Below are positions 44,973 through 53,813 of a stretch of 53,813 bases of DNA, in pieces. How positions within the stretch are numbered: the stretch's first letter is position 1; every line of letters starts with the position of its first letter. The notes below the pieces were generated by a model that worked only from the letters and a program-made list of their open reading frames with translations, was not told where the DNA came from and did no database searches. Position numbers and translations under genes: made by a program. The stretch is from Streptomyces sp. ISL-100 (GTDB lineage: Bacteria > Actinomycetota > Actinomycetes > Streptomycetales > Streptomycetaceae), in NCBI RefSeq assembly GCF_018614615.1, contig NZ_JAGGOK010000034.1, positions 1 to 53,813 on the forward strand, read 5' to 3'.

Positions 44973-45950
44973 CTACGCCCCCGCCGCCCCACCCAGCAGC
45001 GGCCACGCATACGGCCCCCGCGGATCATCCAGCCAAGCCCACTCCCCCTCCTCCGTGACCGTGACCCCGAACCGTTCCCGCGACGGCCGCTTCTCCCGGT
45101 GCCACAGCGTGAGCGCCTCGTGCGGATCCAGGCTGCCCGCGGTCAGGCTGAGCATGAACCGGAACAGGTCGTTCTCCAGCGCCCGCCGCGGCAACCCGCC
45201 CAGCTGCCTGGGCGCGGCCTCCGCCGTTGTCCCGCGCAGCGGGACGAAGTACGCCGGGGTGTGCAGGAAGTGCCCCTCCGCGTGCGACGCGTCCCGTACG
45301 TCCAGCGCGATCAGCCCCGTCGCCAGCGGCGCCAGAATCCGCGCCCCCGGCCGGCACTGGGCGAGCCAGGCGCGCGGTACGGACGGCACCGCGCACGTCG
45401 CGATGATCCGGTCGAAGGGAGCCCGCGCCGGACAGCCGCGCGCCCCGTCGCCCGTGACCACAGCCGGGTGGTAGCCGGCCGCCTCCAGATGCTTGCGAGC
45501 CGACTCGGTGATCTCCGGATCGAGGTCGACCGTCGTCACCAGATCGTCGCCGAGCCGATGCGAGAGCAGCGCCGCGTTGTAGCCGGTCCCCGCGCCGATC
45601 TCCAGCACGGCGTTCCCGTCCCGTACGTCCAGCTCCTCCAGCATCCCGGCCATCAGCGACGGCTGGCTGCTGGAGGAGACCAGCTCGCCACCGCGTATGC
45701 GGGTGGCCAGGGGCGTGTCCGAGTAGACACCCTCCAGCCAGCGCTGCCGCCGCGCCGGATCGGGGTCCTCGCCCCACAGCCGCTGGTAGCCCGCCGGGCC
45801 ACCGACGAAGTAGTACGGCACGAAGAGGTGCCGCGGGACCTCGGTGAAGGCCGCGCGCCAGGCGGGGTCGTCGAGGGCCCCGGCCGCCGCCATCTCCCGT
45901 ACCAGTGCCGCGCGGGCCTCTGCGTACATGTCAACTTGGTGTGCGCCCAT
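44973..45950 (-). CDS. PCMT-like methyltransferase domain protein
   Basis: A 325-residue protein. The first half matches protein-L-isoaspartate O-methyltransferases: FTEVPRHLFVPYYF, SSSSQPSLMAGMLEEL, the SAM loop VLEIGAGTGYNAALLSHR, VDLDPEITESARKHLEAAG and FDRIIATCAVPSVPRAWL. The C-terminal ~100 residues are an extra domain beyond classical PCMT length (about 210 residues). It may repair isoaspartate in aged proteins; related long PCMT-like enzymes also serve lanthipeptide pathways, but no lanthipeptide genes are seen here. The ATG at 45950 (MGAHQVDMYAEARA) is preferred. It is divergent from the hemoglobin gene. Confidence 0.87.
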   Translation of the reverse strand: MGAHQVDMYAEARAALVREMAAAGALDDPAWRAAFTEVPRHLFVPYYFVGGPAGYQRLWGEDPDPARRQRWLEGVYSDTPLATRIRGGELVSSSSQPSLMAGMLEELDVRDGNAVLEIGAGTGYNAALLSHRLGDDLVTTVDLDPEITESARKHLEAAGYHPAVVTGDGARGCPARAPFDRIIATCAVPSVPRAWLAQCRPGARILAPLATGLIALDVRDASHAEGHFLHTPAYFVPLRGTTAEAAPRQLGGLPRRALENDLFRFMLSLTAGSLDPHEALTLWHREKRPSRERFGVTVTEEGEWAWLDDPRGPYAWPLLGGAAGA

Positions 45951-46071
45951 ACGCCCACTGTCGCGCGACGCCGCCCGCGAGGCGAGTACCCGGGAGCCGT
46001 AGCCGTGGCCGTGGATCGGGGGTGGTCCTAGGCCCAAGGTCCTCCGCCGCCGCGTCTGAGACGATGGACGC

Positions 46072-46476
46072 GTGAATGAGATTCCGCGCGGCACGCTTCA
46101 GGAGCAGACCTTCTACGAGCAGGTCGGCGGCGAGGAGACCTTTCGGCGCCTGGTCCACCGCTTCTACCAGGGAGTCGCGGAGGATCCGCTGCTCAAGCCC
46201 ATGTACCCGGAGGAGGATCTGGGCCCCGCCGAGGAGCGGCTTGCCCTCTTCCTGATGCAGTACTGGGGCGGCCCCCGCACGTACAGCGACAACCGCGGCC
46301 ACCCGCGCCTGCGGATGCGGCACGCGCCGTTCACGGTCGACAAGGCCGCGCACGACGCCTGGCTGAAGCACATGCGCGTTGCCGTCGACGAGCTCGGGCT
46401 CTCCGAGGAGCACGAGCAGCAGCTGTGGAACTACCTGACGTACGCCGCCGCGTCGATGCTGAACACCGACGGCTGA
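46072..46476 (+). CDS. Truncated hemoglobin, group II (GlbO-type)
   Basis: A 134-residue cytosolic heme protein. It shows FYEQVGGEETFRRLVHRFYQ, the CD-loop region PEEDLGPAEERLALFLMQYWGGP, the proximal-His helix LRMRHAPFTV and conserved Trp in DAWLKHM, all typical of the HbO group. These proteins bind oxygen and often aid respiration or NO and peroxide handling. The start is GTG at 46072 (MNEIPRGTL). It lies 121 bp from the divergent methyltransferase start. A weak hairpin (46502-46527) follows. Confidence 0.93.
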   Translation: MNEIPRGTLQEQTFYEQVGGEETFRRLVHRFYQGVAEDPLLKPMYPEEDLGPAEERLALFLMQYWGGPRTYSDNRGHPRLRMRHAPFTVDKAAHDAWLKHMRVAVDELGLSEEHEQQLWNYLTYAAASMLNTDG

Positions 46477-46501
46477 TCTGCCGCTGACGCGGCACATTGC
46501 G

Positions 46502-46527
46502 GTGACCGGCGCCCGGAATCCGGTCAC
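46502..46527 (+). terminator. Possible weak terminator after the hemoglobin gene
   Basis: An 8-bp inverted repeat (GTGACCGG at 46502-46509, CCGGTCAC at 46520-46527) with a 10-nt loop, 26 bp after the stop. It could instead be an operator for the ABC operon that starts at 46640. Confidence 0.4.
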
Positions 46528-46639
46528 GATCGCGTCAAGGCCCGTGTGAAAGCGGTTTCGTCCGCCTGTCGACTCTGACAGCATCCCCACAGGCCAATGG
46601 GGTGCGTAGCACCACAGCGCGGTGGTTTCGGGGGAACGG

Positions 46640-49600
46640 GTGGCGGGGTTCATATTTCTGCGCGTACGCGCGCATCGGCTGCTGCTTGCCGCCGCGCTGC
46701 TCTCCGTCCTCCTCAGCACGGCCGTACTCGCCACCCTCGCCGCCTTCTCCTCCTCTATCGGGGACGCCGGCCTCCGCCACTCCCTGCGCACCAGGAACGC
46801 CGCATCGGCGGCGCTGCTGATCAAGGGCGAGGCCCTGACCGACGCCGGCGACAGTCGGCGGAAGGCGGCGGACGACGCGGCGCTGGCCGGGGCGCGCGAG
46901 GCGTTCGACGGGCTGCCGGTGGGGCTGCGCAGGCTCGGCCGGTCCGGACCGTACGCCCTGCCGTCGGGCCTGCGGTCGTCCAGGGCCACCGAGGACAGCC
47001 CCGATCTCACCCATCTCGCCTCGCTGGACCGCTCGCGGGTACGGCTGACGGCGGGCACCTGGCCCGGCAAGGGCGCAGGCGGGGTTTACGGTGTGGCGCT
47101 GCCCGAAGCCGTCGCCGGGGAGCTCAAGGTGAAGCCCGGCGGGAAGGTGTTCTCGCTCACCGACCGGCTCGGCGGCCCCTCGCTCAAGATCCGCGTCACC
47201 GGCCTCTACCGCCCCGCCGACCCGGCGGACCCCTACTGGCAGCTGGACGAGCAGGGCGGCCGCGGCGTCAGCAAGGTCGCCTTCACGACGTACGGTCCGC
47301 TGCTCGCCGACCCCGCGCTCATGAGCTCGGGCCGCGTCAGCGTCGGCCACGTCAGCTGGCTGGCGACCGCCGACTTCCGTGCGGTCACCACCGACCGGAT
47401 CGGACCGCTGCGCGAAGCCGCGAAGAGCAGCCTGGCGCACCTCGACGCGCGGCAGCCGCTCAAGGGGAAGGTCAGCGTCCGCACCTCGCTGCCCGACGTG
47501 CTGGACCAGTCGGAGCGCTCGCTCCTGGTCTCGCGGTCGACGCTGCTGATCGTCTCGCTCCAGTTGGTGCTGCTGGCCGGTTACGCGCTCCTCCTGGTCG
47601 CCCGCCTGCTCAGCTCCGAACGCGCGGGCGAGACCGCGCTGTTGCGGGCCCGTGGCGGCTCCCGGCAGCGCATCATTGTCCTCGCCGCCGTCGAGGCCGT
47701 CCTGCTCGCCGCGCCCGCCGGCCTGTGCGCGCCGCTGCTCGCCGGGCCACTGACCCGGCTGATCGCGGGCCAGGGCTCGCTGTCCCGGATCGGGTTGCGC
47801 CTCGACACCGCCCAGACCGGGCAGATCTGGCTGGTCGGCGCCGTGGTGGCGGTCGGCTGCGCGGCGGCCGTGGTGGCTCCGGCGCTGGGCGGGGGCGGGG
47901 AGGGCGGCGGCCGTGTGCGTGCGCTGCCCGGTCCGCTGCGGGCCGGCGCGGACATCGGTCTCCTGGTGATCGCCGGTGTCGCGTACTGGCAGCTTGACCG
48001 GCAGAGCTCGGGCAGCGGTGCGATCAGCGGCGACCGCGAGGGCAGGCTGGGCATCGATCCGCTGCTGGTCGCGGCCCCCGCGCTGGCGCTGCTGGCCGGC
48101 ACGCTGCTCACCCTGCGGCTGCTGCCGCCCATCGCCCGCCTCGCCGAGCGCCGCGCCTCCCGGGGCAGAGGGCTGCCCGCGGCGCTGGCGGGCTGGCAGC
48201 TCAGCCGCCGTCCTATGCGCGGCGCGGGCCCGGTGCTGCTGCTCGTACTGGCCGTGGCGATGGGCATGCCGGCGATCGGGCAGGGCGCCACCTGGGACCG
48301 TTCGCAGGACGACCAGGCGGACTTCAGATCGGGTGCGCCGGTCCGCGTACTGGGCAGCAGCACGCCGCAGTTGGGACAGGGCGGGGTGTACGACGGCATG
48401 CCGGGCGTACGCTCGGCGGCGCCCGCCGCCGGTACCAACCTGGAACTGTCCGACGGACGCTCCGCGACCGTTCTCGCCCTGGACACCGCACGCGCGGGCG
48501 AAGGCCTGCGGCTGCGCGACGATCTGGCCGACGGTGAGGACCCGGACCGCGTGATCGGCACGCTGAAGCCTGCGGCGTCTCGCGGCGGCGTGCTAATGCC
48601 CAAGGACACCGCGCGGCTCGCCCTCGACGTAACCTTCCGCTCGACGAGCCTGAAGGCCGGCGACGACCTGGCTCCTGCCGTGACGCTCACGCTGGAGGAC
48701 CGCTACGGCGTGCCGTACCAGCTGTCGTTGGGGCAGTTGCGGCCCGGCGGCCGTCCGCACACCTACACGCTGGACATCGCCCGGGCCGCCGGCGCCCCCG
48801 AGGGCAAGCCGGCCGGTCCCCTCGCCCTCACCGCGATCAACATCGACCGCCAGCTCCTCCACGTCGAGGACGCACGCGAGCGGCTGACGATCGCCGCTGT
48901 ACGGTCCGTCGGCGCGGACGGCGCCTCCCGCGAGGTCCCGCTGCCCAAGGGCCTGAAGTGGCGCGCCAAGGCGGCCATCGGTTCGACGGACGGCGCCGTG
49001 ATCGACGTCATGCCGAGCGTGGGGCGGCTGCGCTCCTCCGCCGCCGAGCCCCTGGACCTCACGTACAACACGGGCAGGCCGGTGGATTTCGGGGGCGAGT
49101 ACGCCGCTCCCCAGGCCATCAACATCCGGATCACCACCTCAACACGGAAGCCGTCGCTGCCCGCGGCCGTCGTGACCGACCGCTTCCTGGACTCCAGCGG
49201 CGCCGAGCTCGGCTCGGTCCTGGACGTCCCGCTGGCGGGCGAGTCCCTGAAGGTGAAGATCGCCGCAGTGGTACGGGAACTGCCGACCACGGGGCCGAGC
49301 ACCCGTACCCTCGCGCAGGCCAAGGACCCCAAGACCGAGGGCGGCGCGGTCCTCCTGGACCTGCGCGCCGTCAACCGGGTCCTCGCCGCGCGGCCCAACG
49401 CCTCGCTCCCGCCCACCGAATGGTGGCTGTTCACCGATCCCGGCAAGTCCGCCGACGTGGCCTCCGCGCTGCGCGAGCGGCGAGATCTCGACCCGGCGCA
49501 GATCCAGGTGCGCGAGGAGATCGCCCGGGAGCTGCACGACGATCCGCTGGGCGCGGGGCCGCAGGCGGCGCTGCTCGCGGCGGCCGTCGTCGCGGCGGCG

Positions 49601-49978
49601 CTGGCCGCCGTCGGGTTCTCGGTGAGCGTGGCGGGCTCGCTGCGGGAACGTTCCGCCGAGTTCGCCATCCTGCGCGCCCTCGGCGCACCCCGGCGCCGGC
49701 TCGCCCGCCTGCACGCCGCCGAACAGGGTCTGCTGATCGGGCTGGCCATGCTCGTCGGGCTGGCCCTGGGCACCGTGCTGACCCGGGCCGTTGTCCCGCT
49801 CATCGTGCTCACCGGGCAGGCCACCCAGCCCGTACCGCACGTCCTGGTGGAGCTGCCCGCCGGGCCGGTGGCGGCGCTGCTGGCCGGTGTGGCCGCCGTA
49901 CCTCTGCTGATCGTAGCGGCGCTCGCGCTGCGGCGCGGTGATCCGGCGACCGCGCTGCGCACCCAAGGAGGCAACTGA
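46640..49978 (+). CDS. FtsX-type ABC permease 1 (large)
   Basis: A 1112-residue membrane protein of the MacB/FtsX-like permease superfamily. A first helix (LLLAAALLSVLLSTAVLATLA) is followed by a large outside domain (about 45-290), a group of helices around 300-480, a second large outside domain (about 530-960) and C-terminal helices (AALLAAAVVAAALAAVGFSV and others). Both halves carry the FtsX cytosolic SERAGE/RERSAEFAILRALGA-type segment. GTG at 46640 has GGGGGAA just upstream; GTG at 46622 is an alternative. It is followed 2 bp later by a second permease and then an ATPase. Such systems move lipids, lipoproteins or peptides, or act on cell-wall signals; the substrate is unknown. Confidence 0.88.
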   Translation: MAGFIFLRVRAHRLLLAAALLSVLLSTAVLATLAAFSSSIGDAGLRHSLRTRNAASAALLIKGEALTDAGDSRRKAADDAALAGAREAFDGLPVGLRRLGRSGPYALPSGLRSSRATEDSPDLTHLASLDRSRVRLTAGTWPGKGAGGVYGVALPEAVAGELKVKPGGKVFSLTDRLGGPSLKIRVTGLYRPADPADPYWQLDEQGGRGVSKVAFTTYGPLLADPALMSSGRVSVGHVSWLATADFRAVTTDRIGPLREAAKSSLAHLDARQPLKGKVSVRTSLPDVLDQSERSLLVSRSTLLIVSLQLVLLAGYALLLVARLLSSERAGETALLRARGGSRQRIIVLAAVEAVLLAAPAGLCAPLLAGPLTRLIAGQGSLSRIGLRLDTAQTGQIWLVGAVVAVGCAAAVVAPALGGGGEGGGRVRALPGPLRAGADIGLLVIAGVAYWQLDRQSSGSGAISGDREGRLGIDPLLVAAPALALLAGTLLTLRLLPPIARLAERRASRGRGLPAALAGWQLSRRPMRGAGPVLLLVLAVAMGMPAIGQGATWDRSQDDQADFRSGAPVRVLGSSTPQLGQGGVYDGMPGVRSAAPAAGTNLELSDGRSATVLALDTARAGEGLRLRDDLADGEDPDRVIGTLKPAASRGGVLMPKDTARLALDVTFRSTSLKAGDDLAPAVTLTLEDRYGVPYQLSLGQLRPGGRPHTYTLDIARAAGAPEGKPAGPLALTAINIDRQLLHVEDARERLTIAAVRSVGADGASREVPLPKGLKWRAKAAIGSTDGAVIDVMPSVGRLRSSAAEPLDLTYNTGRPVDFGGEYAAPQAINIRITTSTRKPSLPAAVVTDRFLDSSGAELGSVLDVPLAGESLKVKIAAVVRELPTTGPSTRTLAQAKDPKTEGGAVLLDLRAVNRVLAARPNASLPPTEWWLFTDPGKSADVASALRERRDLDPAQIQVREEIARELHDDPLGAGPQAALLAAAVVAAALAAVGFSVSVAGSLRERSAEFAILRALGAPRRRLARLHAAEQGLLIGLAMLVGLALGTVLTRAVVPLIVLTGQATQPVPHVLVELPAGPVAALLAGVAAVPLLIVAALALRRGDPATALRTQGGN

Positions 49979-49980
49979 AC

Positions 49981-52758
49981 ATGGGTGATACGGGCGACGT
50001 GCGCAAGAAGGGGCAAAAGGCCGTTGCTCCCTGGGTTCGTACCCGGCTGCGCTCCGCGCCGGGCCCGGCGGTCGCGCTCGTGCTGCTTGTGCTGCTCACC
50101 TCCGCCCTCGCGGCGGCGTTTCCGCGTGCGGTCGACACGTACGAGGACCGGGGCCTGCGCCACGCGGTCAGCACGGCGTCGGCCCATCAGAGCGTCGTCG
50201 AGCTGACCACCGACCTGTCCGACCCCGAGATCGATCCGTCGCGGCGCCACGAGTCCGCGCGGCCCGCGCTGATGGCCGAGCAGTACGGGAAGGCGAGGGG
50301 GCTGCTGCCGGACGGGCTGGCGGCCGATGCCGCGCAGTCGGCGTACGGCGTGCGCACCATCGAGCCGTTCATCGCGGACGATCCGTGGCTGCCCCGCCCG
50401 GACGGCCTGCCGCCGAAGTTCTCGCTGAGCAGCCAGTCCGGGCTGCCCGAGCACTCCCGGCTGCGGGAGGGCCGGCTGCCGCGCGCCGAGGCCGGCACGG
50501 TCACTGGACGGACGCGCGCAGTGGAGGCGGCGGTCACCGCCGCTACCGCCAAGTCGCTGAGGCTCAAAGTGGGTTCGACCGTCCATGTCGGCTCGCCCCT
50601 GCGGCGCGGCGCCCTGGCGGTGACCGTCACCGGGATCGTCGAGCCGCGCCTGCCCGAGCTGAGCTACTGGTCGTTCGAACCGCTGCTGCGCACCCCCGGC
50701 CTGCAGTTCGAGCCCGGTGGAGGGGAGGCGAAGCGGTACTGGGTGGCGGCGCTGCTGCTGGCTCCGGACGCCGCCCCCGTGATCTTCGGCGTCGACCCCA
50801 GCCCGGAGCTGTACTGGCGCTTCGCACCCCGGGCCGACGGGTTGACGGCCGCCGGACTGCCGGGGCTCAGAACCCGTATCGCTTCCCTGGAACACGGACC
50901 AGACCTGGCCCGGATGCGCGCCGAGGCCGTGCCCGACGTGTCCGTCGACTCCCGGCTCGACGACGTCCTGGCCTCCTTCTCCGGCTCCCTCGGCGCGATC
51001 GACCCCGTTGTCGCGGTCGGTGCGTTCGGTGTAGGCACCGTCGCCGCCGTGGTGCTGCTGATGGCCGGTGGCCTGGCCGCCGCGCGCCGCAGCGCCGAGC
51101 TCGCGCTGCTGCGCTCACGCGGCGGCTCGGTGCGGGGCATCGGCGGGCGGCTGCTCGCCGAGACCGCCGTACTGGCCGTGCCCGCCGGCGCGGGCGGCTG
51201 GGCGCTGGCCGCGCTGCTCCTGCCGGAAGGCCGCGCGCTTGCCGCAGCGCTGGCCTCTGGGGCCGTCGCCCTGATCGCGTGCTGTGCGCTGCCGCTGCGC
51301 GCCGTGTACGTCCACCGTCGGCTGCGGGTGCACGGCGGGCGCGACGACCTGGTCCACGCGAGGCCGTCCAGGCGGCGTACGGTCGCCGAGCTCACCCTGC
51401 TCGTCCTCGCCGCCGGGGCGGTCGCCGCGCTGTGCCGCCGGGGCGCGGGTTCGGGCCAGGTCGACCAACTGATCAGCGCCGCGCCGGTGCTGGTCGGCGT
51501 CATCGCGGCACTCGTGCTCGTACGCCTCTACCCGCTGCCCCTGCGGCTCGCGGCCCGGCCCATGGCCCGGCGGCGCGGCGCGATCGGCTTCCTCGCCCTG
51601 GCCCGCGCGGGCCGCTCCCCCGCCACCGCCGCGCTGCCGCTGCTCGCCCTGCTGACCGCGCTGACCACAGCGGCTTTCGGCGGCTCCGTGCTCGCCGGGA
51701 TCGCGGACGCGCGGGAGCGGGCGTCGACGCTGGCGGTCGGCGCGGACGCGCGGATCTCGGGGCTGAAGGCCCTGCCGCCGTCCCTGACGGGTGCGGTGCG
51801 CGAGGTAGCTGGGGTGCGTGAGGTGACGCCCGTGCTCATCGACCACGACCTGGACCTGCGCGACGGCCAAGGCTCGGTGACCCTGGTGGCCGTGGAACCG
51901 GAGTCGTACGCCCGGCTGGCCCGCCGCACGGGCCTGGGCGCTTTCCCGCCCGAGATCCTGAAGAGGCCGGGCGGCTCCTCCGCGTCCGCCGGCCCTGTCC
52001 GGGCGATCGCGTCCCCGTCCGTGGCCAGGCGGCTCGGCGCGGGTACGACGCGATTCTCGTCCCTGGCAGGCGACTTCGACGTCCGCGTCTCAGCGCAACG
52101 CCCCACCACGCCCGCCCTGCCGGACGAAGGCTTCCTGCTGGTCAACGCCGCCGAACTGGACCGTCCCCCGTCGCCGAACACTCTTCTGGTCACGGGAGAC
52201 GGCATGAACACGGCGGCGGTGTCGGCGGCGGTAAGGGAGTCGGGCAAGGACATCGACGTCAAGTTCCGCTCCGAGGAGCGCGCCGCGCTGGCCGACTCAC
52301 CGCTCCAGGCGGGCGCCGGGCGCGTCTGCACGGCGGCCGTGGCGGCGGGCGCCGGGTACGCCGTACTGGCCGTACTCCTCTCCCTGCTACAGACCGTCCC
52401 CGAACGCAGGGCGCTCCTCGCCCGGCTGCGCACCATGGGCCTCACCCGCGCTCAGGGCCGGCGCCTGCTCGTCGTCGAATCCCTCCCGCAGGCGCTGCTC
52501 GCGGCGTTCGGCGGGGCGCTGGTGGGCTGGGCGGCGATCCGGCTGCTGGGCCCCGGCCTGGACCTGGCGGAGCTGGCGATGGCGGCGCCGCAGCCGCTGG
52601 ACGCGCTGGGGCCCGTACGACTACGCACGGACCCATGGTCGTTGCTCCTGCCGGCCTGCGCGGTGGTGGCGATCGCGGCGGCGGTGGCGACGGTGCAGGC
52701 ATGGTGGACGACGCGCCTCAGGACGACAACGGAACTCAGGGCAGGAGACGCCACATGA
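49981..52758 (+). CDS. FtsX-type ABC permease 2
   Basis: A 925-residue partner of the preceding permease with the same layout: first helix (VALVLLVLLTSALAAAFPRAV), outside domain to about 340, helices about 345-620 (including the RRSAELALLRSRGGSVRGIGG segment), a second outside domain and C-terminal helices ending in WSLLLPACAVVAIAAAVATVQ. It starts 2 bp after permease 1 and overlaps the ATPase ATG (ATGA). The two permeases probably form a heterodimer with the following ATPase. Confidence 0.88.
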   Translation: MGDTGDVRKKGQKAVAPWVRTRLRSAPGPAVALVLLVLLTSALAAAFPRAVDTYEDRGLRHAVSTASAHQSVVELTTDLSDPEIDPSRRHESARPALMAEQYGKARGLLPDGLAADAAQSAYGVRTIEPFIADDPWLPRPDGLPPKFSLSSQSGLPEHSRLREGRLPRAEAGTVTGRTRAVEAAVTAATAKSLRLKVGSTVHVGSPLRRGALAVTVTGIVEPRLPELSYWSFEPLLRTPGLQFEPGGGEAKRYWVAALLLAPDAAPVIFGVDPSPELYWRFAPRADGLTAAGLPGLRTRIASLEHGPDLARMRAEAVPDVSVDSRLDDVLASFSGSLGAIDPVVAVGAFGVGTVAAVVLLMAGGLAAARRSAELALLRSRGGSVRGIGGRLLAETAVLAVPAGAGGWALAALLLPEGRALAAALASGAVALIACCALPLRAVYVHRRLRVHGGRDDLVHARPSRRRTVAELTLLVLAAGAVAALCRRGAGSGQVDQLISAAPVLVGVIAALVLVRLYPLPLRLAARPMARRRGAIGFLALARAGRSPATAALPLLALLTALTTAAFGGSVLAGIADARERASTLAVGADARISGLKALPPSLTGAVREVAGVREVTPVLIDHDLDLRDGQGSVTLVAVEPESYARLARRTGLGAFPPEILKRPGGSSASAGPVRAIASPSVARRLGAGTTRFSSLAGDFDVRVSAQRPTTPALPDEGFLLVNAAELDRPPSPNTLLVTGDGMNTAAVSAAVRESGKDIDVKFRSEERAALADSPLQAGAGRVCTAAVAAGAGYAVLAVLLSLLQTVPERRALLARLRTMGLTRAQGRRLLVVESLPQALLAAFGGALVGWAAIRLLGPGLDLAELAMAAPQPLDALGPVRLRTDPWSLLLPACAVVAIAAAVATVQAWWTTRLRTTTELRAGDAT

Positions 52759-53726
52759 CGACAGAAACCTCCCCCACCTCTCCCGCAGCCTCCCTCGCCG
52801 AGCTCGAACAACGCGCGACAACCCACCGCACCCGCCCGGCGTACGGCCACGACGCGCTGATTTCCTGCGACCGCCTGGTGCGGATTTTCACGACGGACGG
52901 GGTGGAGGTCCAGGCCCTCCAGGGCCTCGACCTCCTGGTCGAGGAGGGCGAGTTGATGGCCCTGGTCGGAGCATCGGGGAGCGGCAAATCAACCCTGATG
53001 AACATCCTGGCGGGCCTGGACGAGCCGACGGCGGGCGCGGCGAAGGTGGCGGGCTGCGACCTGCTGGCGATGGGGGCGAAGGAACGGCTGCGGTACCGGC
53101 GGGACGTGGTGGGCTTCGTCTGGCAGCAGACGGCACGCAACCTTCTCCCGTACCTGACGGCAGCTCAGAACGTAACCCTGCCCATGCAACTGCGCGGCCG
53201 CAACCGGACCCGCGACCGCACCGCACGCGCCGACGCGCTCCTCACGATGCTGGAGGTCGCCCACTGCCGCGACCGCCGCCCACACCAGATGTCCGGCGGC
53301 GAGCAGCAGCGAACGGCGATCGCGGTGGCGCTGGCCAACAGCCCCTCGGTACTCCTGGCGGACGAACCGACCGGCGAACTGGACTCTTCGACGGCGGAGC
53401 AGATCTTCGAGGCGTTCCGTACGGCGAACGAGGAGCTCGGCACGACGATCGTGATCGTCACCCACGACCAGCAGGTGGCGAGCGAGGTACGCCGCACGGT
53501 GGCCATCCGCGACGGCCGCACGTCGTCGGAAGTACTGCGCCGTACGCAGGTCGACGCGACGACGGGCCAGGAGTCGGTGGTGGCAAGGGAATACGCGACC
53601 CTGGACAGAGCGGGCCGCCTGCAACTCCCGGCGGAGTACACCCGGACGCTGGGCATGGAACACCGGGTCATGCTGGAACTGGAACAGGACCACATAGGAA
53701 TCTGGCCCGACAGCGAGAGGGATTAA
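52755..53726 (+). CDS. ABC transporter ATPase (MacB/LolD-type) with AbrB-like C-terminal tail
   Basis: A 323-residue ATPase. The nucleotide-binding domain spans about 33-262, with Walker A GASGSGKST at 72-80, signature MSGGEQQRTA, Walker B VLLADEPTGELD and switch His in VTHDQ. This is the MacB/LolD group that energises FtsX-type permeases. The last ~45 residues are an added segment, YATLDRAGRLQLPAEYTRTL then RVMLELEQDHIGIWP, which resembles the SpoVT/AbrB swapped-hairpin fold. The ATG at 52755 overlaps the permease stop, which fixes the start. No terminator is evident in the remaining 87 bp, which hold no gene I can support. Confidence 0.93.
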   Translation: MTTETSPTSPAASLAELEQRATTHRTRPAYGHDALISCDRLVRIFTTDGVEVQALQGLDLLVEEGELMALVGASGSGKSTLMNILAGLDEPTAGAAKVAGCDLLAMGAKERLRYRRDVVGFVWQQTARNLLPYLTAAQNVTLPMQLRGRNRTRDRTARADALLTMLEVAHCRDRRPHQMSGGEQQRTAIAVALANSPSVLLADEPTGELDSSTAEQIFEAFRTANEELGTTIVIVTHDQQVASEVRRTVAIRDGRTSSEVLRRTQVDATTGQESVVAREYATLDRAGRLQLPAEYTRTLGMEHRVMLELEQDHIGIWPDSERD

Positions 53727-53813
53727 CCCCGGGAGGACGATGCCGATTAGCCGCGGGGGGCCATTCCGGTCAACCCCGGGCGGTCGATCCCGGTCTAGAA
53801 GGCCGCTGAAGAT

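Noticed and set aside
44973..45950. Lanthipeptide cluster around the PCMT-like gene
   Set aside because: No precursor peptide, dehydratase or cyclase genes are seen within 8 kb; the neighbours are a hemoglobin and an FHA protein.

Overview
The window reads as Streptomyces chromosome. G+C is very high with strong G/C bias at third codon positions, GTG starts and AGGAGG-type ribosome sites are common, and the gene order (asd, pepN, malQ, a chitosan-uptake operon, a pknG-type kinase) is what I associate with Streptomyces core chromosome. I see no rRNA, tRNA, CRISPR array, prophage or integrative-element backbone. Family and symbol calls come from reading motifs in the translations; nothing was searched.

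Layout. 1-7 kb: start of a Tat-exported protein running off the left edge, a Nudix hydrolase, a large secreted S8 (subtilase) peptidase with a strong terminator, and a TerD protein with a long repetitive tail. 7-10.8 kb: asd, a decayed MFS transporter, a lone tnpB (IS1341-type) element, and a DUF1203 protein. 10.9-18.6 kb: aminopeptidase N, allantoicase, a LysR regulator, an EamA transporter, and a head-to-head pair of broken genes (EamA and MarR remnants) apparently fused by a deletion. 18.6-26.6 kb: a small membrane protein, malQ with a small coupled upstream gene, a secreted GH84-type glycosidase, an HNH endonuclease and an MscS channel. 26.6-33.5 kb: a ROK repressor with a perfect palindromic operator, then an ABC uptake system (binding protein, two permeases), a GH4 glycosidase and a BadF-type sugar kinase; this matches the csnR-E-F-G-H-K operon for glucosamine oligosaccharides.

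33.8-44.8 kb is the most interesting block. Seven same-strand genes encode a four-helix membrane receptor, a periplasmic glutamate-type binding protein, a helical cytosolic protein, a PknG-type Ser/Thr kinase, a PP2C phosphatase, a VWA-domain protein and an FHA-domain protein. The first two and the kinase correspond to the mycobacterial GlnX-GlnH-PknG pathway. The last three would supply a phosphatase, a metal-dependent adhesion module and a phosphothreonine reader. Kinase, phosphatase and FHA protein each carry zinc-ribbon knuckles and long low-complexity linkers. 45-53.8 kb: a PCMT-like methyltransferase divergent from a truncated hemoglobin, then an operon of two large FtsX-type permeases and an ATPase with an AbrB-like tail.

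Between genes, a GC-rich interspersed repeat recurs at five places, and there is a separate 95-nt two-armed palindrome at 15.3 kb. Several intrinsic terminators are clear.
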